Below, piece by piece: positions 1 through 6,819 of a stretch of 18,522 bases of DNA. Position numbers and translations under genes: made by a program. Below the pieces are notes generated by a model. That model did no database searches. It saw nothing but the letters and a program-made list of their open reading frames with translations, and had not been told where the DNA came from. Position 1 is the first letter of the stretch. Each line of letters begins with the position of its first letter. Origin of the DNA: CAZNGF01 sp964572855. Lineage in GTDB: Bacteria > Bipolaricaulota > Bipolaricaulia > RBG-16-55-9 > JAJCYT01. The stretch covers positions 1-18,522 of the forward strand of contig CAZNGF010000059.1 in the NCBI GenBank assembly GCA_964572855.1, in the 5' to 3' direction.

Positions 1-820
1 ACAGCGCCCCGAATTCCTGGTGCTGGACGAAGTAGCCGAACGTCAGGATCAGGCCGGCCACGGTCAGGATGAACAGGGTAAGCCACTTGGAGAAGGCATC
101 CATTTGCGCGACCAAGGGTGTGGTCAGGGTGTCGACCTCGGAAAGCAGTCCGCTGATGCGACCGATTTCGGTCGCGCCGCCCGTGGCCACGACCACGCCG
201 CGGCCTTGACCCATGGTGACGATCGTGCCGCTGAAGGCCAGGCACGAGCGGTCGCCCAGGGGCGTCCCCTCGGCCACCGGGCCGGTACGCTTCTCGACCG
301 GAAGCGACTCCCCGGTCAGGACGGCTTCCTGGATCTGCAGGTTGCGCGAGTGCAGCAACCGCAGGTCAGCTGGCACCTTGTCGCCGGCTTCCAGCAGCAC
401 GATGTCGCCGGGCACCAACTGTTCTCCCGCCACCGTGCGGCGCCGCCCGTCGCGCAGGACGGCGGCCCGGGGGGCCAGCATGTGGCGGATCGCGTCCATC
501 GCCTTCTCCGCCTTGCCTTCCTGCACGAAGCCGATGACGGCGTTGGCGATCACGACGGCGAGGATCACCCAGGTATCCACCCAGTGGCCCAGCAGCGCGG
601 TGATGGCGGCCGCGGCCAACAAGACGTAGATCAGGACGTGGTTGAATTGCAGCAGCAGGCGCAGTGGCAGGCTCCGCCGCGGGGGTTCCGGCAGGCGGTT
701 GGTGCCGTACCTCAACTGCCTTTCCCGGATTTGCTCCTCGTCCAATCCGGACCGCGTACTCTCCAGCGTGGAGAGCACTTCGTCCTGGGACAGGTGGTGC
801 CAATTCGGGGCGGCGTTCAT
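1..820 (-). CDS. P2-type cation-transporting ATPase, N-terminal part (cut by window edge)
   Basis: Membrane ATPase that would pump a cation using ATP; the exact ion cannot be read from this fragment. The visible 273 residues begin with a cation-ATPase N-terminal domain (about 5-60). A hydrophobic segment pair follows (about 65-105, starting FNHVLIYVLLAAAAIT), then the actuator domain with the invariant TGES loop at residues 169-172, and a TPLxxQM segment leading into the third membrane helix. These features match Ca2+/Mg2+-type P2 ATPases, which are normally about 900 residues. The phosphorylation (DKTG) and ATP-binding domains lie outside the window. The ATG at 820 is chosen because GGAGG precedes it by 7 nt on the minus strand. 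It is divergent from the GntR regulator and probably unrelated to it. Family assignment is firm; ion specificity is unknown. Confidence 0.93.
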   Translation of the reverse strand, partial: MNAAPNWHHLSQDEVLSTLESTRSGLDEEQIRERQLRYGTNRLPEPPRRSLPLRLLLQFNHVLIYVLLAAAAITALLGHWVDTWVILAVVIANAVIGFVQEGKAEKAMDAIRHMLAPRAAVLRDGRRRTVAGEQLVPGDIVLLEAGDKVPADLRLLHSRNLQIQEAVLTGESLPVEKRTGPVAEGTPLGDRSCLAFSGTIVTMGQGRGVVVATGGATEIGRISGLLSEVDTLTTPLVAQMDAFSKWLTLFILTVAGLILTFGYFVQHQEFGAL

Positions 821-1204
821 GCTCCGGCCTCCATGTGGGGGATCCCCCCTCTGGCGTTTTCGGTAGGCATTTTGGGGTCGGCGAGGGCCAACGTCGCTTC
901 TGCTCCCGAACCGCCGTGCTCGCGCACATCGTCCTAGAATCCAGCTTATCTCGGGAACCCAAACGCGCAAGCTCGTGCGGCGTGAGGGTTGTCAATCGGG
1001 CCAGAAGTCAAGTACTTTGGCAACGTGGCGCGTGTGGCTCCGCCGAGAGGAGCGGGCGGCGGGATCTTACTGATCGCCACCATTTGTCCAACCCGCCGCT
1101 GTATACTCGGCTTGAATCGTGGCAATGGGTGCCGCGATGGTCAGAAACACGGAACGGGTAACGCAAGCCAAGGTCCAAGGGGCCGCGCCGCCTACGGAGC
1201 GTGA
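821..1204. other. Divergent intergenic region, ATPase / GntR regulator
   Basis: This 384-bp stretch separates two divergent genes. It holds the ATPase Shine-Dalgarno site next to position 820, a perfect 12-bp palindrome of five G, AT, five C at 837-848 in the ATPase leader, and a TTGACA on the minus strand near 990-1000 without a good -10 partner. It also holds a candidate -10 for the regulator at 1102-1107 and the GGAG Shine-Dalgarno site for the regulator at 1196-1199. Short reading frames occur but none has a convincing ribosome-binding site or protein-like composition. No RNA gene was recognised. Confidence 0.5.
1079..1107 (+). promoter_or_regulatory. Candidate promoter of the GntR regulator, with possible autoregulatory half-site
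   Basis: TATACT at 1102-1107 matches the sigma-70 -10 box in five of six positions. The hexamer 17 nt upstream (ACCATT, 1079-1084) is a poor -35. Within the spacer, TTTGTCCAAC (1083-1092) read on the minus strand gives GTTGGACAAA, which resembles TTGGACCAAA at 2029-2038 downstream of the regulator gene. Autoregulation by the encoded GntR protein is therefore possible, but this is inference. Confidence 0.3.
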
Positions 1205-1948
1205 ATGAGCGAGCTATTCGAGAAGATCCACATCACCGACGCGCGCAAGAAGAGCTCGTACGTCGTCGAGCAGGTCCTCGGAGCCATCCAGGCGGGCAGG
1301 CTTTCCGTCGGGGACAAGCTGCCTTCGGAACGGACCATGGCGCAATCCATGAACGTGAGCCGAAACTCCGTCCGGGAGGCGTTGAGCGTCCTGCAAATCT
1401 ACGGCTTGGTGGTGAGCAGGGCGGGCGACGGCACGTACATCACCAAGGCAAACGACCACCTCTTGAACCTGGAGACCGAAATGGTCGCCGTTTTGGAGGA
1501 GAACGACAACCTGTTCGACGCCATCGAGGAACGCGTCATCCTCGAGAGCGGCGCGGCCAAGCTGGCCGCGCGCAACGCGTCCGGCGCCGACCACGGGCGC
1601 ATGCGCTCGAGCCTCGAGCGCATGCGGGACGCGGTCGGCGGGGACGAGGAAGACTTGGATGGCTACTTCGAGGCGAACCAGCGCTTTCACTTGGCGATCG
1701 CATCGGCCAGCGGCAACGCGCTCATCGAGCGCCACCTCGAGGCGCTGCTCAAGGTCATGGCCAAACGGCTCTGGCAGACCATCCGCCGGGATTACCTGTT
1801 CGGCGTCAAACGCGCCGAGGAAACCCTGCCCGTCCACCAGGCCATTTATCAAGCGATCATCGCGCGTGACGAGGCGAAAGCCGAAAGCAGCATGAAACGC
1901 CATTTCGAGGGTTTGGAAGAGCCTTTCCCCGGACGCGGCAAGCCCTAG
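1205..1948 (+). CDS. FadR-subfamily GntR transcriptional regulator (FCD domain)
   Basis: DNA-binding regulator of 247 residues, probably controlling the transport and catabolic genes just downstream in response to a small carboxylate or amino-acid-like ligand (family-level expectation). The N-terminal winged helix lies at about residues 15-80 with the diagnostic LPSERTMAQ and SRNSVREAL segments and a GDGTYI wing. The C-terminal all-helical FCD domain spans about 100-235. It keeps the histidines that usually bind a metal: His162 (NQRFH), His211 (PVHQAI) and His233 (KRHF). The usual Asp two turns before the first His appears as Asn158. The ATG at 1205 has GGAG at 1196-1199 with a 5-nt spacer. 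Its stop is only 19 nt before the -35 of the next promoter, so a local regulator role is likely. The effector is unknown. Confidence 0.92.
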   Translation: MSELFEKIHITDARKKSSYVVEQVLGAIQAGRLSVGDKLPSERTMAQSMNVSRNSVREALSVLQIYGLVVSRAGDGTYITKANDHLLNLETEMVAVLEENDNLFDAIEERVILESGAAKLAARNASGADHGRMRSSLERMRDAVGGDEEDLDGYFEANQRFHLAIASASGNALIERHLEALLKVMAKRLWQTIRRDYLFGVKRAEETLPVHQAIYQAIIARDEAKAESSMKRHFEGLEEPFPGRGKP

Positions 1949-1967
1949 CGCAGCCCAACCGTCCCGC

Positions 1968-1997
1968 TTGACTTGGGAAACGGGTTTGGATTAGTAT
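1968..1997 (+). promoter_or_regulatory. Sigma-70-like promoter of the PLP enzyme / peptide-transport operon
   Basis: TTGACT at 1968-1973 and TAGTAT at 1992-1997 are separated by 18 nt. They match the consensus in five and four of six positions. The predicted start of transcription is near 2004, at the left edge of a palindrome, which is a classic arrangement for repression. It lies between the regulator gene and the first structural gene. Confidence 0.6.
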
Positions 1998-2042
1998 GGT
2001 CTCAAATTGGTCCTACCGGTAGAACCTATTGGACCAAACCCG
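1981..2042. repeat. 9-bp inverted repeat flanking the promoter-operator
   Basis: CGGGTTTGG at 1981-1989 is the exact reverse complement of CCAAACCCG at 2034-2042. The arms flank the -10 box and the 26-bp palindrome but have a different centre (about 2011.5). They may be extra regulator half-sites or the arms of a leader hairpin. Confidence 0.4.
2005..2030. promoter_or_regulatory. Operator-like 26-bp imperfect palindrome
   Basis: The sequence reads AATTGGTCCTACC from 2005 and is mirrored by GGTAGAACCTATT up to 2030; 11 of 13 symmetric pairs match, with the axis between 2017 and 2018. The left half contains TTGGTCCTACC, close to the TGGTnnnACC type of site used by FadR-subfamily GntR regulators. 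A related element, TTGGACCAA, lies at 2029-2037, so ATTGG repeats at a 22-bp interval, about two helical turns. The palindrome covers the predicted transcription start, which suggests repression by the adjacent GntR protein. Symmetry is seen directly; the identity of the binding protein is inferred. Confidence 0.6.
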
Positions 2043-2068
2043 CAACCACGACAGGGGATGGGGTGCCC

Positions 2069-3025
2069 ATGATCAAAAACTCAGCGTTGGATTGCATCGG
2101 CCACACGCCCATGGTCTACCTGCGGCGGCTCGGGCAGGGCTGCCCGGCCACGCTGGCCGCCAAGCTCGAGATGTTCAACCCCATCAGCATCAAGGATCGG
2201 CCCGTGCTCTCGATGCTCGAGGAGGCCGAGCGCCAGAACCTGATCGACGCGGACACGACCATCATCGAGGCCACCAGCGGCAACACGGGCATGGCCTTGG
2301 CCTACATCTGTGCGGTCAAAGGGTATCGCCTCATCATCTGCATGAACGAGGCGATGAGCGAGGAGCGCAAGATGGTGCTGCGGGCGTTCGGTGCGGAACT
2401 CCGGCTCACGCCGCCGGGGAGGCACACCCTGGCGGCCAAGGAGGAGGCCATGCGGCTGGCCCGTGAAATTCCGAACTCCTTCTACCTCAACCAGCACGGG
2501 AACCCCGCCAACACCCAGGCCCACGTGCGCACCACCGCCGACGAGATCTGGGCAGACACCGGCGGCGCGGTGGATGTCGTGGTGTGCGCTCTGGGGACGA
2601 CCGGAACCGCCATGGGGATCGCGACGCATTTGAAGCGCAAGAACCCGGCGGTTCGGGTCATCGGGGTCGAGCCCCGCACGGCGCCCATGCTGGCCGAGGG
2701 ACGCTGGGCGATGCACAAGATGCCCGGCACCAGTCCCGGGTTCGTCCCGGCCTTGTACGAGCGGGGCGTGCTCGACGAGATCATTTTGATCGACCCGGAG
2801 GCCGAGGCCTATCCGATGTGCCGGAGAATGGCGCGGGAAGAGGGGCTGCTGGTGGGCGTGTCCTCCGGGGCCACACTGGCCGCATCCCTGAGCGTCGGCA
2901 TGCGTCCGGACAGCGCGGGCAAGCTCATCACAGCGATTTGCGCCGACTCGGGCCAGCGCTACCTGAGCGTGGAAGGACTCTTCAACGCCCACGTTGAGGA
3001 GGGGGGTGATCGCGTTTCGCAATAG
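2069..3025 (+). CDS. Cysteine-synthase-like PLP-dependent enzyme (fold type II)
   Basis: PLP enzyme of 318 residues in the cysteine synthase / beta-substitution family, likely cytosolic and acting on a serine- or threonine-like amino acid. Lys42 in the SIKDRP motif is the expected Schiff-base lysine. TSGNTGMALA is the substrate-binding asparagine loop. QHGNPANTQAH matches the conserved loop after it, and the C-terminal LVGVSSGAT segment is typical. The phosphate-binding loop reads GTTGTAMG rather than the usual GTGGTxxG. The start is ATG at 2069, preceded by AGGGGATGGGG. An in-frame upstream ATG at 1973 would put the promoter and operator inside the gene. As first gene of a peptide-uptake operon it may act in amino-acid breakdown rather than cysteine synthesis; cysteine synthase, a beta-eliminating lyase or a diaminopropionate-type enzyme are all possible. 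Confidence 0.88.
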   Translation: MIKNSALDCIGHTPMVYLRRLGQGCPATLAAKLEMFNPISIKDRPVLSMLEEAERQNLIDADTTIIEATSGNTGMALAYICAVKGYRLIICMNEAMSEERKMVLRAFGAELRLTPPGRHTLAAKEEAMRLAREIPNSFYLNQHGNPANTQAHVRTTADEIWADTGGAVDVVVCALGTTGTAMGIATHLKRKNPAVRVIGVEPRTAPMLAEGRWAMHKMPGTSPGFVPALYERGVLDEIILIDPEAEAYPMCRRMAREEGLLVGVSSGATLAASLSVGMRPDSAGKLITAICADSGQRYLSVEGLFNAHVEEGGDRVSQ

Positions 3026-3063
3026 CGTCGCTGCAAAAGCCTTAACAATCCAAGGAGGTGGCC

Positions 3064-4734
3064 ATGAATGAGACAATGCGAAAAATCGCTTCAAGGCTGA
3101 CCCTGCTCGCGGTCGGGCTCTACCTGATCGTGGGCATCGGTCCCGCCGTGGGCCAGAGCGCGGTGACCAACCCGGATACCTACACCTACGTGCGCGCGTC
3201 GGAGCCGCGGACCATGGACCCGGGCAACGCCATCGACAACGTCAGCCTGGTCGTGCTGGCCGACATTTACCAGCGGCTGGTCACGCTCAACCGGGACGAC
3301 CCCAGCCAGATCGTGGGCGACGTCGCCAACACCTGGACCGTGTCCGACGACGGCTTGGTCTACACCTTCGAGCTGCGCCGGGGGATCCGGTTTCAGGACG
3401 GCACGCCCCTGACGGCCGAGGACGTCAAGTTCTCGTTCGACCGCATCATCCTGATGAACGGATCCGCCGGCCTGGCCCGCGAGCTGGAGCTGGTCCGCGG
3501 GGCGGCCGCGTACCTGGACTCCGACATGGGGCAGGCGGACGCCGACAGCTACCTGGCCGCGGACGGCGTCCAGGCGCTGGACGACCACACCGTGCGGGTC
3601 ACCCTGACCGACCCCTTCCCCGCTTTCCTGCCGAAGCTGGCGCTGCTCAGCTTCATCGTGTCCAAGGACTTCGTCGAGGCCAACGGCGGGCTGGTGCCCG
3701 GCGAGGAGAACGAGTTCATGAGCCGGAACGCGATGGGCTCCGGCCCGTTCGCGTTCGTGCAGTGGGTGCCGGGCCAACGGATCGTGCTCGAGCGCTACAA
3801 CGGCTACTGGAAGGGCCCGGCGGCCCTGGGACGGGTGATCGTGGAGTTCGTCGCGGAGACCGGGACGCGGCTGTTGCGTTTGCAAACCGGCGACGTGGAC
3901 TACATCGAGCTCTCCCCCGCGCAGGCGGACCAAGTGCTGAACCTGGACACGGGACAGTCCAAGGTCGACGGCGTGTTCGTACAGATGAATCCCCGCTTCG
4001 CCGGCAACTTCATCTTCTTCAACACCCAGTTCGAGCCGTTCGACAACCCCACCTTCCGCGAGGCGATGTTCCACGCCTTCCCGTACGACGTCTACATCGA
4101 GGAGTCCCTGCGCGGCATCTTCGGCAACCGGGCCAACGGCCCCATCCCCCAAGGGATGTTCGGTTTCCCCGAGGATCGGCCTTTCCCCGAACAGGACTTG
4201 GCACGCTCGCGCGCGCTGTTCGAGCAAGCCGGCTGGCAGGGCACGCTGACCATGACCATCCGCGCGGGGCGCGCCACCAACGAGCAGGTCGCCCTGTTGT
4301 TGAAGGACGCCGTGGAGGGCCTCGACGTGGGGATCGACATCGAACTGCAGGAGTTCGCCTCCTCGACGTTCGTGTCGATGATGCGCGCCGGCGAGCTGGC
4401 GCTCTACCCGAACAGTTGGGGCGCCAACTTCAACGACCCGGACACCATGGTGACCAATCTCTACCATTCGAACGGGTTCTACCCCGTGCAGCAGGGGTTC
4501 GGTGACCCGACGCTGGACCAGATGATCGAGGCCGCCCGTTCGCAGACGGACCTGGCCGCGCGCGAGCAGATGTACCACGACATCGTGGCGCGCGGCGAGA
4601 ACCAGTTCCTCCACATCGTGACCGACCAGCCGTTTGTGGTGAACCCGATCCGGACCTGGCTCAAGGGGTGGCGTGCCAACCCGTTGCTGTGGTCAAAGGA
4701 AAGCTACTTCCTGGCGAAGAGCGCCGCGGACTGA
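3064..4734 (+). CDS. ABC transporter substrate-binding protein, peptide/nickel family
   Basis: Extracytoplasmic binding protein of 556 residues (SBP family 5, as in DppA/OppA) that would capture peptides or a similar solute for the two permeases downstream. An N-terminal signal peptide is visible: basic start, hydrophobic core at about 12-27, cleavage likely near residue 30 (AVGQ). I see no lipobox cysteine, so it is probably periplasmic rather than lipid-anchored. EPRTMDPGNA near the mature start and the WTVSDDGLVYTFELRRGIRF segment are family hallmarks. ATG at 3064 is preferred over the in-frame GTG at 3058 because AAGGAGG (3052-3058) covers that GTG and is correctly spaced, 5 nt, from the ATG. 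It lies 38 nt after the PLP gene. The true ligand is unknown; peptides fit the aminopeptidase in the same operon. Confidence 0.94.
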   Translation: MNETMRKIASRLTLLAVGLYLIVGIGPAVGQSAVTNPDTYTYVRASEPRTMDPGNAIDNVSLVVLADIYQRLVTLNRDDPSQIVGDVANTWTVSDDGLVYTFELRRGIRFQDGTPLTAEDVKFSFDRIILMNGSAGLARELELVRGAAAYLDSDMGQADADSYLAADGVQALDDHTVRVTLTDPFPAFLPKLALLSFIVSKDFVEANGGLVPGEENEFMSRNAMGSGPFAFVQWVPGQRIVLERYNGYWKGPAALGRVIVEFVAETGTRLLRLQTGDVDYIELSPAQADQVLNLDTGQSKVDGVFVQMNPRFAGNFIFFNTQFEPFDNPTFREAMFHAFPYDVYIEESLRGIFGNRANGPIPQGMFGFPEDRPFPEQDLARSRALFEQAGWQGTLTMTIRAGRATNEQVALLLKDAVEGLDVGIDIELQEFASSTFVSMMRAGELALYPNSWGANFNDPDTMVTNLYHSNGFYPVQQGFGDPTLDQMIEAARSQTDLAAREQMYHDIVARGENQFLHIVTDQPFVVNPIRTWLKGWRANPLLWSKESYFLAKSAAD

Positions 4735-4748
4735 TTTTTGGTAACGTG

Positions 4749-4793
4749 ACGGCGGGAAGGCCATGGGGGCGTCCCCTTGAGCCTTTCCGCCGT
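4749..4793 (+). promoter_or_regulatory. Intercistronic stem-loop between binding protein and permease genes
   Basis: ACGGCGGGAAGGC (4749-4761) pairs with GCCTTTCCGCCGT (4781-4793) over 13 bp with a single G-U pair. A smaller GGGG/CCCC hairpin lies in the loop (4765-4776). No run of T follows, so it is not a standard intrinsic terminator. Its place after a binding-protein gene fits an mRNA stabiliser that keeps the binding protein more abundant than the permeases, as in maltose-type operons (inference). Confidence 0.65.
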
Positions 4794-4822
4794 TCATCCC
4801 GGAAGGCGGCGGAGGGATTGCC

Positions 4823-5854
4823 TTGCTAGAGATGCTCGTGCGGCGGATCGCATGGCTCGTGCCCGTCCTGTTGAGCGTGAGCGTGATCACGTTTTCGCTC
4901 GTCTACATCGGGGGGGACCCGGTGACGGCTTACGTGACCGATCAGACCCCGCCCGAGACCGTCCAAGAGATCATCGAGCGCTATCACTTCGACGACCCCG
5001 TGTACGTGCAGTACGTCTACTACCTCGCCGGCCTGTTGCGGGGGGAGTGGGGCATCTCGCGCAGCGCGGGCAACCTGCCCGTCACCGACGCCATCAAGGC
5101 GTATTTCCCCGCCAGCTTGGAGCTCGGCCTGCTTTCGATCCTGATCGCCTTGGCCGTGGCCTTGCCTCTGGGGGTCCTGTCCGCGGTGCGCCGCAACAGC
5201 CTGCTGGACAACCTCGCGCGCGTGTTCTCGCTCAGCGGCGTGTCCATCCCGATCTTCTGGCTGGCGTTGCTGCTGCAGTACACGCTCTACTTTCAGCTCA
5301 AGATGGCCGAGCTGCCCTACCTGCCCTTGGGTGGGCGGCTGGACGTGGCGGTCACGCTCGACCACCCGCTCCAAACGATCACCGGCATGTACCTGCTGGA
5401 CAGCGCGCTCACGGGCAACTGGCCCGTGTTCGTCAACGCGCTGCAACACCTGATCCTGCCGGCGGGCACGCTGGCGTTCGCCTCGCTGGGCATCATGACC
5501 CGCCTCACCCGCTCGAGCATGCTTGAGATCCTGTCCAAGGACTACATCAGCGTGGCGCGCGCCAAGGGATTGAAAGAGCGCTCCGTGGTGTGGCTGCACG
5601 CGATGCGCAACGCCCTGATCCCCATCGTCACGATCACCGGCCTGCGCATGGGGGCGATCCTGTCGGGCGCCGTGCTGGTCGAGACCGTGTTCTTCTTCCC
5701 CGGCATCGGGCTGTGGGCCGTCAACGCCATCACGGCGTCCGACTCGGCGGCCATCATGGCCTTCGTCCTGCTGGTGGCGCTGGTCAGAAGCCTGTTGAAC
5801 TTGCTGACCGACATCTCGTACGCGTTCCTGGATCCCAAAATCCGCTATCAGTGA
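4823..5854 (+). CDS. ABC transporter permease, DppB/OppB type
   Basis: Inner-membrane subunit of 343 residues forming half of the transport channel for the solute delivered by the adjacent binding protein. The first helix is at about residues 8-30. Further helices are visible around 95-125 and 135-160, with a C-terminal set after the coupling loop and a last one near 300-325. The coupling (EAA-type) loop reads DYISVARAKGL and continues to IPIV at about 238-265; it should contact an ATPase subunit. The length is normal for the family. The start is taken as TTG at 4823 because GGAGGG (4811-4816) sits 6 nt before it; the ATG at 4832 would be 15 nt away. The next permease follows after 10 nt. Confidence 0.94.
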   Translation: MLEMLVRRIAWLVPVLLSVSVITFSLVYIGGDPVTAYVTDQTPPETVQEIIERYHFDDPVYVQYVYYLAGLLRGEWGISRSAGNLPVTDAIKAYFPASLELGLLSILIALAVALPLGVLSAVRRNSLLDNLARVFSLSGVSIPIFWLALLLQYTLYFQLKMAELPYLPLGGRLDVAVTLDHPLQTITGMYLLDSALTGNWPVFVNALQHLILPAGTLAFASLGIMTRLTRSSMLEILSKDYISVARAKGLKERSVVWLHAMRNALIPIVTITGLRMGAILSGAVLVETVFFFPGIGLWAVNAITASDSAAIMAFVLLVALVRSLLNLLTDISYAFLDPKIRYQ

Positions 5855-5864
5855 GGGGGCTTGC

Positions 5865-6806
5865 TTGAGCAAACGGAAGGCGTCGCGCAGCGACACGCGC
5901 CGGAATGAGCCGAACGGTGCCAAGCGCGCGGTGAGCCAAAGACGGCCCGAGGGACGGCTCGCCGACTTGGCCCGAGCTCTACGGCTCCTGCTGCGCAGCC
6001 CGTTGATCATGGCCGGCGTGATGATCGTGCTGGCGCTGTTGCTCGCCTCGATATTCGCCCCCTGGATCGCCACCCACGAACCCGACGCGCGGGACTGGCG
6101 CAACCAGCTCTCCGCCCCCAGCGCCGCGCACTTCTTCGGCACGGACGCCAACGGGGCCGACGTGTTCAGCAAGGTGATATTCGGGGCCCGAACGACGGTG
6201 CAACTGGGCATCGTCATCGTCGCGCTGGCGGGGATTCTGGGCGTGTCGCTGGGCGTGACCGCCTCCTATTACGGGAAACTCGCCGACGTCCTCATCATGC
6301 GCGCCGCGGACGTGTTCCTGTCGATCCCCGGCCTGGTGCTGGCCATGGCCGTGATCGTGCTGCTGGGCTCCGGGCTGCAGAACGTGATGCTGGCCATCGT
6401 GCTGGTCCGCTGGCCCGCTTACGCGCGGCTGGCCCGGGCGCAGGCGCTCAGCATCCAGGAGGAGCAGTTCGTCGAGGCCGTGCGCTCGCTGGGGGGCAAC
6501 GGCTTCCGCATCATCCGCAAGCACATCCTGCCGAACGCCATTGCCCCCCTGATCGTGTACGCGACGCTGGACATGGGCACGATCATTTTGCTGGCGGCGG
6601 GGTTGAGCTTCATCGGGCTGGGCGCGGGGCCGGGGGCGGCGGAATGGGGGCGGATGGTGGCCGAGGGGCGGGCCTACTTCTTCCAGCAGCCCTGGCTGGT
6701 CACCTTTCCGGGGCTGGCCATCTTCGTGAGCGTGTTGGGCTTTAACCTGCTGGGGGACGGGATCCGAGACGCGCTGGACCCCAAGCTGCGGCGCTCCATT
6801 CAATGA
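5865..6806 (+). CDS. ABC transporter permease, DppC/OppC type
   Basis: Second inner-membrane channel subunit, 313 residues. A basic, probably cytosolic tail (about 1-35) is followed by the OppC-type first helix near 45-65 and the signature HFFGTDANGADVFSKVIFGART. A membrane domain follows with an EAA coupling loop at about 199-225 (EAVRSLGGNGFRIIRKHILPN). The start is TTG at 5865 because GAGGGGG (5853-5859) lies 5 nt upstream and overlaps the stop of the preceding permease gene; no ATG is well placed. The next gene is an aminopeptidase, not the expected ATPase pair, so energy must come from ATPase subunits encoded elsewhere. Confidence 0.94.
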   Translation: MSKRKASRSDTRRNEPNGAKRAVSQRRPEGRLADLARALRLLLRSPLIMAGVMIVLALLLASIFAPWIATHEPDARDWRNQLSAPSAAHFFGTDANGADVFSKVIFGARTTVQLGIVIVALAGILGVSLGVTASYYGKLADVLIMRAADVFLSIPGLVLAMAVIVLLGSGLQNVMLAIVLVRWPAYARLARAQALSIQEEQFVEAVRSLGGNGFRIIRKHILPNAIAPLIVYATLDMGTIILLAAGLSFIGLGAGPGAAEWGRMVAEGRAYFFQQPWLVTFPGLAIFVSVLGFNLLGDGIRDALDPKLRRSIQ

Positions 6807-6819
6807 GGACGTGAGGACC

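Noticed and set aside
837..848. Perfect GC-rich palindrome (five G, AT, five C) as a terminator or operator
   Set aside because: The central two bases cannot form a hairpin loop, no T run follows, and no matching site was found elsewhere; likely chance.
20..937. 305-codon plus-strand open frame at the left edge
   Set aside because: The minus strand encodes a P-type ATPase with TGES, and the plus frame runs through its start region with no family features.
1973..2068. Upstream in-frame ATG for the PLP enzyme
   Set aside because: It would start within the -35 box and place the operator in the gene; family homology begins at the ATG at 2069.
3091..4614. Long minus-strand open frame (507 codons) opposite the binding-protein gene
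   Set aside because: GC-rich coding DNA gives open antisense frames. Its translation is low-complexity, rich in H, R, Q and G, and matches no family, while the plus strand encodes a clear SBP.
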